Source of the DNA: Acidobacteriota bacterium
Lineage (GTDB): Bacteria > Acidobacteriota > Vicinamibacteria > Vicinamibacterales > UBA2999
Assembly (NCBI GenBank): GCA_016190945.1
Contig: JACPPO010000129.1
Location: 1-43,866 of the forward strand
Direction of reading: 5' to 3'
Length of the DNA: 43,866 bases
The notes beneath the pieces are model-generated. The model saw nothing but the letters and a program-made list of their open reading frames with translations, was not told the DNA's origin and made no database searches. Position numbers and translations under genes: made by a program. This document shows, in pieces, positions 16,447-23,147 of the stretch; the first letter of the stretch is position 1; the number at the start of each line of letters is the position of its first letter.

Positions 16447-18056
16447 CGAGTCAAGACAGCCTGTCTATCGGGGTTTTCGGTCCATTGCCAGATTGTGAAC
16501 AGGGGGTCTCCGCCGGATTCGGCCACGCGGAAATTCCTCCTGACGGCGCGCGCCCGCTGATTCCACGCCAGAAATAGTGCTGGCGGATCCTCGAGGAGGA
16601 CACGCTGAAGCCGGCTGACTGCAGAGCGAATCGCTGCTTCATTGGTCGACGTCCGGAGGAGATCGAACAGACGCACCGCTTCAGCATTCTCATATCCAAA
16701 CGCGTGCAACCCCTCACGACGAGGGGAACCCCAGAAGACGTGCGGCCGCGCAAGTGTGGGGCCGCTCGTTATGTCGACCAATACCGCTTCGAAACGTCCC
16801 TCGCGAATCCGCAGGTCATACTCTTCTGGTGCCAGTACCTGAAACTGCATGTCGACTCCGACGTCGTAAAGCTGTTTCTGCACCTCAAGGCCGATGCGCT
16901 CGAGCAGGCTGAAGTCCGCCGGGACAAGGCAGGTGAAGTGCAGCCGCGCGGGAGGGAGCTCGGACGCACGGACCTGAGCAGGAAGCCGGAAGCCGGCAGC
17001 TTCGAGCAGCGATACAGCTCCACGCGGATCGAACCCGAATGGTTGAATCGAACCATCGTAGGCCCAATGTTTCGGCCAGATAGGACCGGTTGCAGGCTCT
17101 CCGTGGCCTTGGAGCACGTTCGCGATCAGGGCGTCTCGATTGATGGCTGCATTCAGGGCGCGTCGAACAACTGCAGACTTGAATGGTGGCGCCGCCGAGT
17201 TGAAGGCGACCAGGAACTGGTAGCTGCGTGCGAACGAGATAACTTGAATATCGTCGTTTCGAATGAACTCAACCGCTTCGGGTGGGACGTCGGTGACCAT
17301 GTCCACTTCACCACGAAGCAGACGCGTCCAGGACGTTCTGAGATTGTCGGAAGGACGAATGACGATTCGTTCGATTTCGGGAACTCCCAAGTAGTAGCGA
17401 TCGAAGCGTTCCAGATGCACTCCATCCGAATCTCTTCCGACGAGACGGAACGGTCCGGTACCCACGTTCCGGGATCCAATACTGAGTAGTAGGCTCAAGT
17501 CTTCCGGCAGAAATGCCGACGGCCGCGAGAGGTCGAGGAGTAGCTGCAGATCGCCGTCCGGTCGCACCGACGTGATATCTGTGACCGACGGATACAGTGC
17601 CCGATTGACGGGACGCTCAATGGCACGCTTCAGAGCTTCAGCGGCAACGGTAGAGGTAAGTTGGGTGCCGTCGTGAAAAGTCACGCCCGCGCGAATGCGC
17701 AGGCGCAAGCGCCGGCCGCCGGTTTCCCACACCCAGCTTTCCGCTAGGCGGGGAAGAGCGCGTCCGTCGACGCTCATGTTTACCTGAGTAAGGCCTTCTA
17801 GAGTCAGCGCAGTTGTGAGCTCTCCCAGGCCCAATCCTGAGCCGGCAACACCGCCTTCGGGAAAGCCGATCGTCAGTCCACTGTGAGATTGGTTATCAGG
17901 CGTGCTGGATCTGGCGCATGCAGAAAACGCCGACAAAAAAATAACGCCGCACCAAACCCGCAGGGTGGCGCGGCGTTTCCGAGCAGACGAAAGGCGGGCT
18001 GAAGCCCGGTATGGGCTTCTTAGCTCTTCGGCGCCCCTCCGTCCTCGACAATCCAT
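16443..18056 (-). CDS. Family 5 extracellular solute (oligopeptide)-binding lipoprotein
   Basis: This binding protein of the DppA/OppA family (SBP_bac_5) shows LTLEGLTQVN, LPRLAESWVWETGG, LRLRIRAGVTFHDGTQLT and VVRRALNAAINRDALI. A lipobox (FLSAFSAC) marks it as a lipoprotein. The start is uncertain. ATG 18056 lies inside the small peptide gene and leaves about 46 residues before the Cys, which is long. A CTG at 17963 would give a normal 15-residue signal peptide. No ABC permease or ATPase gene is in the window, so it may act as a periplasmic sensor component rather than for uptake. It overlaps the histidine kinase by 4 nt and follows the putative RiPP precursor. Confidence 0.82.
   Translation of the reverse strand: MDCRGRRGAEELRSPYRASARLSSARKRRATLRVWCGVIFLSAFSACARSSTPDNQSHSGLTIGFPEGGVAGSGLGLGELTTALTLEGLTQVNMSVDGRALPRLAESWVWETGGRRLRLRIRAGVTFHDGTQLTSTVAAEALKRAIERPVNRALYPSVTDITSVRPDGDLQLLLDLSRPSAFLPEDLSLLLSIGSRNVGTGPFRLVGRDSDGVHLERFDRYYLGVPEIERIVIRPSDNLRTSWTRLLRGEVDMVTDVPPEAVEFIRNDDIQVISFARSYQFLVAFNSAAPPFKSAVVRRALNAAINRDALIANVLQGHGEPATGPIWPKHWAYDGSIQPFGFDPRGAVSLLEAAGFRLPAQVRASELPPARLHFTCLVPADFSLLERIGLEVQKQLYDVGVDMQFQVLAPEEYDLRIREGRFEAVLVDITSGPTLARPHVFWGSPRREGLHAFGYENAEAVRLFDLLRTSTNEAAIRSAVSRLQRVLLEDPPALFLAWNQRARAVRRNFRVAESGGDPLFTIWQWTENPDRQAVLTR
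18001..18019 (-). promoter_or_regulatory. Hairpin just after the precursor stop, possible attenuator
   Basis: GAAGCCC (18001-18007) and GGGCTTC (18013-18019) form a 7-bp stem with a 5-nt loop directly after the small gene's stop. A competing pairing, CGGGCT (17995-18000) with AGCCCG (18003-18008), overlaps it. A weak terminator here would give more precursor mRNA than downstream mRNA, as is common in RiPP operons. This is inference from structure only. Confidence 0.4.
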
Positions 18057-18115
18057 GGGCAATAGTTCTGCGGCTTCCTACTGGTCGCTGCCTTCTTGAT
18101 GACGGTGATCTTCAT
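18020..18115 (-). CDS. Putative 31-aa RiPP precursor peptide of the radical SAM enzyme
   Basis: This gene is too short for the ORF track. ATG at 18115 is preceded by GGAG with a 7-nt spacing, and TAA is at 18020-18022. The product begins MKITVIKKAATSRKP and continues QNYCPWIVEDGGAPKS. It is a basic, leader-like N-terminal half followed by a short segment with one Cys, one Tyr and one Trp and an acidic Gly-rich tail. It starts 37 nt after the stop of the SPASM radical SAM gene, on the same strand, which is the classic position of a maturase substrate. Modifiable residues are Tyr18, Cys19 and Trp21; a cyclophane (C-C) or thioether cross-link would be compatible. The exact RiPP class, cleavage site and exporter are not evident. 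Confidence 0.72.
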   Translation of the reverse strand: MKITVIKKAATSRKPQNYCPWIVEDGGAPKS

Positions 18116-18152
18116 GAGTTTACTCCGTTTCTGGTGAATGGCCGATTAGCGG

Positions 18153-19568
18153 TCACGCGATAGCTGCAGCGGTGCGCTCCGCCAGGCCGGCGACGGCTGA
18201 CTCGAACGCACCCTTGTGACATGACGGCTCGTACATGTCTCCAAGCTCGTTGTGCGCGGCCACGGAACAGCCGCCGCCGCACACGGGAATAAATGAGCAA
18301 TCTCCGCATTCCTCCTTCAACGGGCTGAGCCGCTCGAAGCGCTCGGCGGCCGCGCGCTGCCAGGTTTCCTGGCGGCCGTCGATGTGGCCGGTTGATTCGG
18401 TGGCGGCGCCGGTGAATCCCGGGCAGGCGTAAAGCGCGCCGTCGGGGCCAATCGTGTAGGCGTGCCGCCGGTGAATCTCGCACGGTCCCATGTGCACGCC
18501 GTCCGGCGTCGGAAACCCGCGCTTCCGCGTCTCGCTGCGGAGGAACGCCATCTTCTCGTCGACGAAGTGACACGAGTCGCACACGCTCGAGCCTTTCGAT
18601 GCGCCGGCCCCCGCGCTCGTCATGCACGTGCCGTTGAGCGGCTTGCCGGCGTCGCCCACGACGGTCAACGGGATGACACCCTTCGGCGTTGCTTCGGCAA
18701 ACGACTTGATGACCGGCTTGAAGTTGACCTTCGCGATCTTGTCCGCGAATTCCTGCTCGCGGAGGAAATCGAGCAGCGCCGGACAGCTCTCGACCGAGGA
18801 CTCGTCGAAGTTGCCGCCAATCGTGATCGGCACCTTGTGCGCAACGCGCCGCACGTTCTCGACGATCCTGTCGAAAGTGCCCTGGCGGCCGCGGAGCGGC
18901 CGCATCCGGTTGTGCGTCTCGCGATCGCCGTCCAGCGTGACCTTCACGCCGTACAGCCCGTACGGCGTCAGCCGGTCGACGACGTCCGGCGTAAGCAGGA
19001 GTCCATTGGTAATGACGCTGATTCCTTGCTTGACACCCCGCGCGGCACACAGGCCGTAGCATTGCTCGGCGAGGTAATAGGCGACCGGGAGGTTCAACAG
19101 CGGCTCGCCGCCAAACAGCGTGAGGACGAACTTCTCCGGCCGCACCTCGTCGAGCCGCTTCTCAATCCACGCGACGACTTCGCGGGCCGACTCGAGCGAC
19201 ATCTTTTCGGCAAACTTGTTGTAATCGCCGTGGTCACCCTGGAAGCAGTAGTCGCAGGCGAAGTTGCACTGCAACGTCGTCAGCACCGTCACGCGCAGCT
19301 GCTCGGTGTCCTCGCGCAGCTCCCGGAAGTACTTGTCCAGCGCCGTTGTCTCTTCGTCGCGGCTGCCGACAATGAAGCCGTTGTCCCGAAGCGCGTCGAT
19401 GGTCTCGCGCTCCTCGTCGTTGAACGTGGCATCGCCGCGCGAAATCCGATCGATAAGGCCCGTGACATCCGGGGAGACCAGGATCTGCGCGTCGGAGAAG
19501 GTGTTCATCAGGAACACTTCGTTCCCATCCGCCACCGGCACTTGCACGTTGAACATCGAGGGTTGCAC
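18153..19568 (-). CDS. Radical SAM/SPASM peptide maturase
   Basis: This 471-aa radical SAM enzyme carries the cluster motif CNFACDYC (CX3CX2C) about 100 residues in, preceded by an N-terminal domain typical of peptide maturases (VFLMNTFSDAQILV, IDALRDNGFIVG). LFGGEPLLN and VTLDGDRETHNRMRP are core motifs. The C-terminus is a SPASM domain with many Cys: CEIHRRHAYTIGPDGALYAC, CGDCSFIPVCGGGC and a final SCHK, for auxiliary Fe-S clusters. The track start at 19787 is rejected. GTG 19568 has GAGG 6 nt before it and a family-like start (QPSMFNVQVPVADGNE). A sigma-54 promoter lies about 100 nt upstream. The adjacent 31-aa gene is its likely substrate. An anSME-like role is less likely since no sulfatase is nearby. 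Confidence 0.9.
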   Translation of the reverse strand: MQPSMFNVQVPVADGNEVFLMNTFSDAQILVSPDVTGLIDRISRGDATFNDEERETIDALRDNGFIVGSRDEETTALDKYFRELREDTEQLRVTVLTTLQCNFACDYCFQGDHGDYNKFAEKMSLESAREVVAWIEKRLDEVRPEKFVLTLFGGEPLLNLPVAYYLAEQCYGLCAARGVKQGISVITNGLLLTPDVVDRLTPYGLYGVKVTLDGDRETHNRMRPLRGRQGTFDRIVENVRRVAHKVPITIGGNFDESSVESCPALLDFLREQEFADKIAKVNFKPVIKSFAEATPKGVIPLTVVGDAGKPLNGTCMTSAGAGASKGSSVCDSCHFVDEKMAFLRSETRKRGFPTPDGVHMGPCEIHRRHAYTIGPDGALYACPGFTGAATESTGHIDGRQETWQRAAAERFERLSPLKEECGDCSFIPVCGGGCSVAAHNELGDMYEPSCHKGAFESAVAGLAERTAAAIA

Positions 19569-19668
19569 AGACGTCCTCACCAAAGACACCGCACCCTGAA
19601 ATCGGATTGCTTGGGTTGCGTGCGGGATGAACCACACGGCTAACGTTCCCGCGGTTCGCTTCGTGAAG

Positions 19669-19684
19669 AGCAACGCGGGTGCCG
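19669..19684 (-). promoter_or_regulatory. Sigma-54 (-24/-12) promoter of the radical SAM/peptide operon
   Basis: On the minus strand the site reads CGGCACCCGCGTTGCT. GG (-24) and GC (-12) are separated by exactly 10 nt, and it matches TGGCACG-N4-TTGCW except at the first T and the final G of the -24 element. It is about 100 nt before the GTG of the radical SAM gene. The gene upstream encodes a sigma-54 activator, which strengthens the call. Confidence 0.72.
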
Positions 19685-19721
19685 TTCGCGCGTGCACGAC
19701 TTCAACGGGGGCGTTTGCAGA

Positions 19722-19736
19722 ATTTGCGCAGCAAAT
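19722..19736. promoter_or_regulatory. Inverted repeat ATTTGC-GCA-GCAAAT, possible activator site
   Basis: This perfect 6-bp inverted repeat with a 3-nt spacer lies about 40 nt upstream of the -24 element. A further TTTGC word is at 19714-19718. It could be a binding site for the NtrC-type activator's Fis-like domain. It is closer to the promoter than typical enhancers. Confidence 0.4.
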
Positions 19737-19879
19737 CGCGCGGGCGGCAAGGAACTCGCATTCAGCGCGCAGATCGCGCACGGCCAACCGGTTAGCGGGT
19801 CCGCCGGGCGCGGGCGTCCACGAGCAGCGCTCGCGCTGTTCGAAACGGTATTCCTGGCCTGGAACAGCGAGGCCGGCTG

Positions 19880-19899
19880 GCGGTCAAGTTCTTGACCGC
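19880..19899. promoter_or_regulatory. 9-bp perfect inverted repeat after the response regulator gene
   Basis: GCGGTCAAG and CTTGACCGC are separated by TT. It begins 9 nt after the regulator's stop, so it may be a hairpin ending that transcript, although no T-run follows. It is also about 200 nt upstream of the sigma-54 promoter, the usual distance for an enhancer site. Confidence 0.45.
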
Positions 19900-19907
19900 T
19901 CGGACGG

Positions 19908-21296
19908 TTAGTTGCCGCGGATCTTGCGGGCCAGCTCCCGAATCTCCAGCCGGTCCATCTTGAATTTCAGGGTGCTGAGTGGGATGCCAAGCGTCTTTGC
20001 GGTCGCCGTGACGTTCCAGCCGCCCTTCTCGAGCGCGCGAATGACGAAGTTCCGCTCGAAGGTCGAGACCGCACGGTCGAGCAGGTTCTCCGTCGCCGGC
20101 CCGGCCGCGTCGAGCTGGGCGACGTGGAGTTCGTAAGGGAGATCTTCGTCGGTAATCCAGTCCTTGTCCGATACCGCCACGAGGCGCTCGATCAGGTTTT
20201 CCAGCTCCCGGATATTTCCCGGCCACCAATAGGCGCTCAGAATTCGAAGCGTTGAGTCGGCGATCCCCTGGATGTTCTTCCTGAACTTGATGTTGTAGCG
20301 GCGCAGGAAGAAGCGGGCCAGCTCCGGCAGGTCGTCGATCCGGTCGCGCAGCGCCGGCACCTTCAGCGGGATCACGTTCAAGCGGTAGAACAGGTCCTCC
20401 CGGAAGGTGCCGTCCTTGACTGCCTTGTCCAGGTCGGTATTGGTCGCGGCAATGAGACGGAAGTCGGTCTTGATCGGATGCGTGCCACCGACGCGCTCGA
20501 TCTCGCCTTCCTGGAGGGCGCGCAGGAGCTTGGCCTGCAGCTCGAGGCGCAAGTCGCCGACCTCGTCGAGAAACAACGTCCCCCCGGTCGCGAGCTCGAA
20601 CTTGCCAAGCTGCTGGCGGATGGCGCCCGTGAACGCCCCTTTCTCATGGCCGAAGAGCGTGCTTTCGACCAGCTCGCGCGGTATCGCGGCGAGGTTGACG
20701 GCCACAAAGGGTGCGTCCGCGGCGCCCGATTCACGGTGGATCAGCCGCGCCAGTAATTCCTTACCCGTACCGCTCTCGCCGAGGATCAGCACCGTCGCCG
20801 AGAGTTTCGCGACCTTCTGCACCAGGTCGATAATCTCGCGCGTGCCCCGGCTGGGTCCGACGATGAACTCGCGGTCGACCCGCTCGGCGACCTCGGCGCG
20901 CAGCCGCATCACGTGCCGGCTGAGATCCTGGCGCTCGCTCGCGTTACCGACCATCGTACGGACGCCTTCGAGGTCGAAGTCTTTCGAGATGTAGTGATAG
21001 GCGCCGGATCGCATCGCCTCGATAGCCGCTTCGAGCTCCTTGACCACCGAAATGACGATCACCTCGACGTAGGGGTAGTTCTCCTTGGTGATCTTGAGGA
21101 CTTCAAACCCGCTGATGCCGGGCAAACGAACGTCGAGCAGCATCAGCGCGACGTCCTCCTTCTCCATTATCTGCAGCGCCGCTTCTCCGGTGGCGGCGCA
21201 CAGCACGCGGTAATCGCCCTTGAGAACGGCCGTCAGCGTCTCGCGCATTCCCTCGTCGTCGTCCACGACAAGGACGGTTTTTCTGCGTTCGGACAT
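19908..21296 (-). CDS. NtrC-family sigma-54-dependent response regulator
   Basis: This 462-aa regulator has a receiver domain (VLVVDDDEGMRETL, phospho-Asp in LMLLDVRLPG, Lys in YISKDFDL), then a sigma-54 activating AAA+ domain. Walker A GESGTGKE, the GAFTGA loop (EKGAFTGAIRQ), GGTLFLDEVGDL and the WPGNIRELEN motif are all intact. A Fis-type helix-turn-helix closes it (GWNVTATAKTLGIPLSTLKFKM). ATG 21296 is chosen because the receiver domain begins there; the track's start at 21527 would be out of family. A -10 (TATACT) ends only 11 nt before the ATG, so the mRNA is probably leaderless or nearly so. Its likely sensor is the kinase at 14701. Its likely target is the sigma-54 promoter immediately downstream. 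Confidence 0.93.
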   Translation of the reverse strand: MSERRKTVLVVDDDEGMRETLTAVLKGDYRVLCAATGEAALQIMEKEDVALMLLDVRLPGISGFEVLKITKENYPYVEVIVISVVKELEAAIEAMRSGAYHYISKDFDLEGVRTMVGNASERQDLSRHVMRLRAEVAERVDREFIVGPSRGTREIIDLVQKVAKLSATVLILGESGTGKELLARLIHRESGAADAPFVAVNLAAIPRELVESTLFGHEKGAFTGAIRQQLGKFELATGGTLFLDEVGDLRLELQAKLLRALQEGEIERVGGTHPIKTDFRLIAATNTDLDKAVKDGTFREDLFYRLNVIPLKVPALRDRIDDLPELARFFLRRYNIKFRKNIQGIADSTLRILSAYWWPGNIRELENLIERLVAVSDKDWITDEDLPYELHVAQLDAAGPATENLLDRAVSTFERNFVIRALEKGGWNVTATAKTLGIPLSTLKFKMDRLEIRELARKIRGN

Positions 21297-21306
21297 GTGG
21301 GCCGCG

Positions 21307-21335
21307 AGTATAGCGCGCTCCTTGACACTTCTGAA
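21307..21335 (-). promoter_or_regulatory. Sigma-70-like promoter of the response regulator
   Basis: On the minus strand TTCAGA (21335-21330), a 17-nt spacer and TATACT (21312-21307) form a good promoter. The predicted start would be about 4 nt before the ATG at 21296. This explains the absence of a Shine-Dalgarno sequence. Confidence 0.6.
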
Positions 21336-21349
21336 TTCCCTTGGATAAG
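21322..21349 (+). promoter_or_regulatory. Divergent sigma-70-like promoter toward the lpd operon
   Basis: TTGACA (21322-21327), a 16-nt spacer and GATAAG (21344-21349) overlap the promoter of the response regulator on the other strand. The first gene downstream starts at 21379. Confidence 0.5.
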
Positions 21350-21378
21350 GTACGCCAAGGAAGACAGATTCGCGCGTC

Positions 21379-21708
21379 ATGACCCTCCTCTGGTTCATCG
21401 TGGGCGCGTCGCTGGTCGTCGCGCTCGCGGCCTGGAGCCGGGCGCGCCGGACCGCGAAGCGGCTGGAACGACTCTCGGAAATGTACTGGGAGCTGAAGTA
21501 CCAGCACGGCGAGCTTCGCGTGCGCATGCAGCGTATGACCGGCGAGGCGCCGCCTCCGCCTCCTCAAGCTCCCGCGCCGGGACCGCCGGGCGAGGCCTTC
21601 GTGCCTCTCAACTCGCTTGCACCCCACCGCGCAGGCCCGGGGTCCCCATCGCGCACGCCTGCGCGATGGGGTGGAGACGTGCGCGGCGGGGACCCCGCGA
21701 AGCACTGA
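21379..21708 (+). CDS. Small membrane-anchored protein of unknown function
   Basis: I do not recognise this 109-residue protein. It has one N-terminal membrane segment (LLWFIVGASLVVALAAW), a short basic helix with coiled-coil character (RTAKRLERLSEMYWELKYQHGELRVRMQRM, in part), then a proline-rich stretch (PPPPPQAPAPGPP). The last 30 residues are encoded by a GC-rich hairpin element (21644-21671 and surroundings), so the original C-terminus may have been shorter. It is 21 nt before the lpd start and shares its promoter, but a link to the dehydrogenase complex is not evident. Confidence 0.6.
   Translation: MTLLWFIVGASLVVALAAWSRARRTAKRLERLSEMYWELKYQHGELRVRMQRMTGEAPPPPPQAPAPGPPGEAFVPLNSLAPHRAGPGSPSRTPARWGGDVRGGDPAKH
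21644..21671. repeat. 12-bp perfect hairpin element inside the 3' end of a small gene
   Basis: CCCCATCGCGCA pairs exactly with TGCGCGATGGGG across a CGCC loop. Outer words GGGGTCCCC (about 21639-21647) and GGGGACCCC (about 21688) extend the inverted structure. It has the look of a REP/MITE-like intergenic element and is translated in the current frame. Confidence 0.6.
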
Positions 21709-21729
21709 AAGCGATCTCCAGGAGCCCTT

Positions 21730-23145
21730 TTGCCAAACTCATATGATGTCGTTGTCATCGGTGCGGGTACCGGCGGTTATATCGCGGCGATCCGCGCGTC
21801 CCAGCTCGGCAAGAAGGTTGCCGTGGTCGAGAAGCAACAGTCGCTCGGCGGAACCTGCCTGATCTGGGGATGCATTCCAACGAAGGCGCTCCTCGAGCAC
21901 GCGCACGCTTTCAAGATCATTCAAAGCGCGAGCGAATGGGGTGTCACCTTGCCGTACGGCGCTCCGGCCATCGACATGCGCCAGGTGCATGCGCGCAAGG
22001 ACAAGGTCGTCAGCGGCCTGACGAAGGGCCTCGAGTTCCTCTTCAAGAAGAACAAGATTGACTGGATCAAGGGCACCGCGCGGCTCGCCGGCGAGGGCCG
22101 GGTCCATGTGTTCGAAGGCGAGAAGCAGACGCTCGATGCCGGAGACATCATCGTCGCCACCGGATCCTCGCCACGCGGCATTCCGGGCATCGAAATCGAT
22201 CGCAAGCGGATCATCACGAGTGACGCCGCGATCCACCTCGGTGAAGTGCCCAGGTCGCTCGTCATCCTCGGAAGCGGAGCCGTTGGCGTCGAATTCGCGT
22301 CGATCTACCGTCGATTCGGGAGCGAGGTCACGATCGTCGAGCTGCTGCCGCGCCTGGTGCCGGTCGAAGACGAGGCGATCTCGGTGGAGCTTGAGAAGTC
22401 GTTCAAGAAGCAGGGCATCCGATCGCTGACGGGCACGAAGGTGACCAAAGCCACCGCGACAGGAACGGGCGTGGACATCGAAGCGCAGGGGCCCGATGGC
22501 AGGAGTCAGCAGCTCGCCGCGGATATTCTGCTCGTGGCGACAGGCCGGGGCCCCGTGACGACCGGACTTGGGGCCGAGGCGCTTGGCGTCCGGATGGAAA
22601 AGGGCTACATCCAGGTTGATTCGATGTACCGCACGTCGGTGCCGAACATCGCCGCAATCGGCGATGTGATCGCGCTCGAGGGCCGCGTGCACCCGCAACT
22701 TGCCCACGTATCGTCGGCCGAAGGGATACTGGTGGCGGAGCGTCTCGCCGGACGGGACGTGCGGCCGCTGAACTACGACCACGTACCCAGCTGCACCTAC
22801 TGCGATCCGGAAATAGGGAGCGTGGGCCTCACGGAAGCCGCGGCGAGGAGCCGAGGCTTCGACGTGCGGGTCGGGTCGTTCCCGTTCGGCGTCCTCGGGC
22901 GTGCGAAGATGGCGGGCGAAACTGAAGGCTTCGTCAAGGTGGTGGCGGACAAGCGGTACGATGAGCTGCTGGGCGTTCACATGATCGGTCCACGATCCAC
23001 GGAGCTGGTGGCGGAAGCGGTGCTGGCGCTGCGCCTTGAGTGCACGGTGGAGGAGCTGATCAGGACGATCCACGCGCACCCGACGTTCTCGGAGGCTGTC
23101 GGCGAAGCCGCCCGCGCCACTTACGGCGCGGCGTTCCACATGTAA
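21730..23145 (+). CDS. lpdA: Dihydrolipoyl dehydrogenase (E3)
   Basis: This flavoenzyme reoxidises dihydrolipoamide in 2-oxo acid dehydrogenase complexes. The 471-aa protein has the FAD-binding start YDVVVIGAGTGGYIAAIRAS and the redox disulfide in GGTCLIWGCIPTKALL (CX4C). The NAD-binding segment LVILGSGAVGVEFASIYRRFG and the C-terminal HAHPTFSEAVGEAA with the active-site His are also present. The start is TTG at 21730 with AGGAG 5 nt before it. It is followed 2 nt later by the E2 gene and then lipB. The WGCIPTK variant of the usual NVGCIPSK is found in some E3 paralogues. Confidence 0.94.
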   Translation: MPNSYDVVVIGAGTGGYIAAIRASQLGKKVAVVEKQQSLGGTCLIWGCIPTKALLEHAHAFKIIQSASEWGVTLPYGAPAIDMRQVHARKDKVVSGLTKGLEFLFKKNKIDWIKGTARLAGEGRVHVFEGEKQTLDAGDIIVATGSSPRGIPGIEIDRKRIITSDAAIHLGEVPRSLVILGSGAVGVEFASIYRRFGSEVTIVELLPRLVPVEDEAISVELEKSFKKQGIRSLTGTKVTKATATGTGVDIEAQGPDGRSQQLAADILLVATGRGPVTTGLGAEALGVRMEKGYIQVDSMYRTSVPNIAAIGDVIALEGRVHPQLAHVSSAEGILVAERLAGRDVRPLNYDHVPSCTYCDPEIGSVGLTEAAARSRGFDVRVGSFPFGVLGRAKMAGETEGFVKVVADKRYDELLGVHMIGPRSTELVAEAVLALRLECTVEELIRTIHAHPTFSEAVGEAARATYGAAFHM

Positions 23146-23147
23146 CG

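Larger units (their letters stand above)
19569..19907. other. 339-bp regulatory gap upstream of the radical SAM gene
   Basis: No convincing gene is seen here; the frames in the ORF track lack ribosome binding sites. The gap contains a sigma-54 promoter (19669-19684), a TTTGC-rich inverted repeat (19722-19736), a small hairpin CAGCG-CTCG-CGCTG near 19831-19844, and a 9-bp inverted repeat (19880-19899). This is the expected layout for an enhancer-dependent promoter. Confidence 0.6.

Noticed and set aside
16443-18056. Nickel or dipeptide ABC uptake operon
   Set aside because: Only the binding protein is present, and the next gene is a histidine kinase, so an uptake role is not supported by the context.
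18112-19062. Minus-strand 316-aa ORF ending beside the precursor
   Set aside because: It is a frame-shifted shadow of the radical SAM gene. The small gene 18020-18115 has the better ribosome site.
18462-19643. 393-aa plus-strand ORF opposite the radical SAM gene
   Set aside because: It is antisense to a gene with intact CX3CX2C and SPASM motifs; the His/Arg-rich translation is a shadow.
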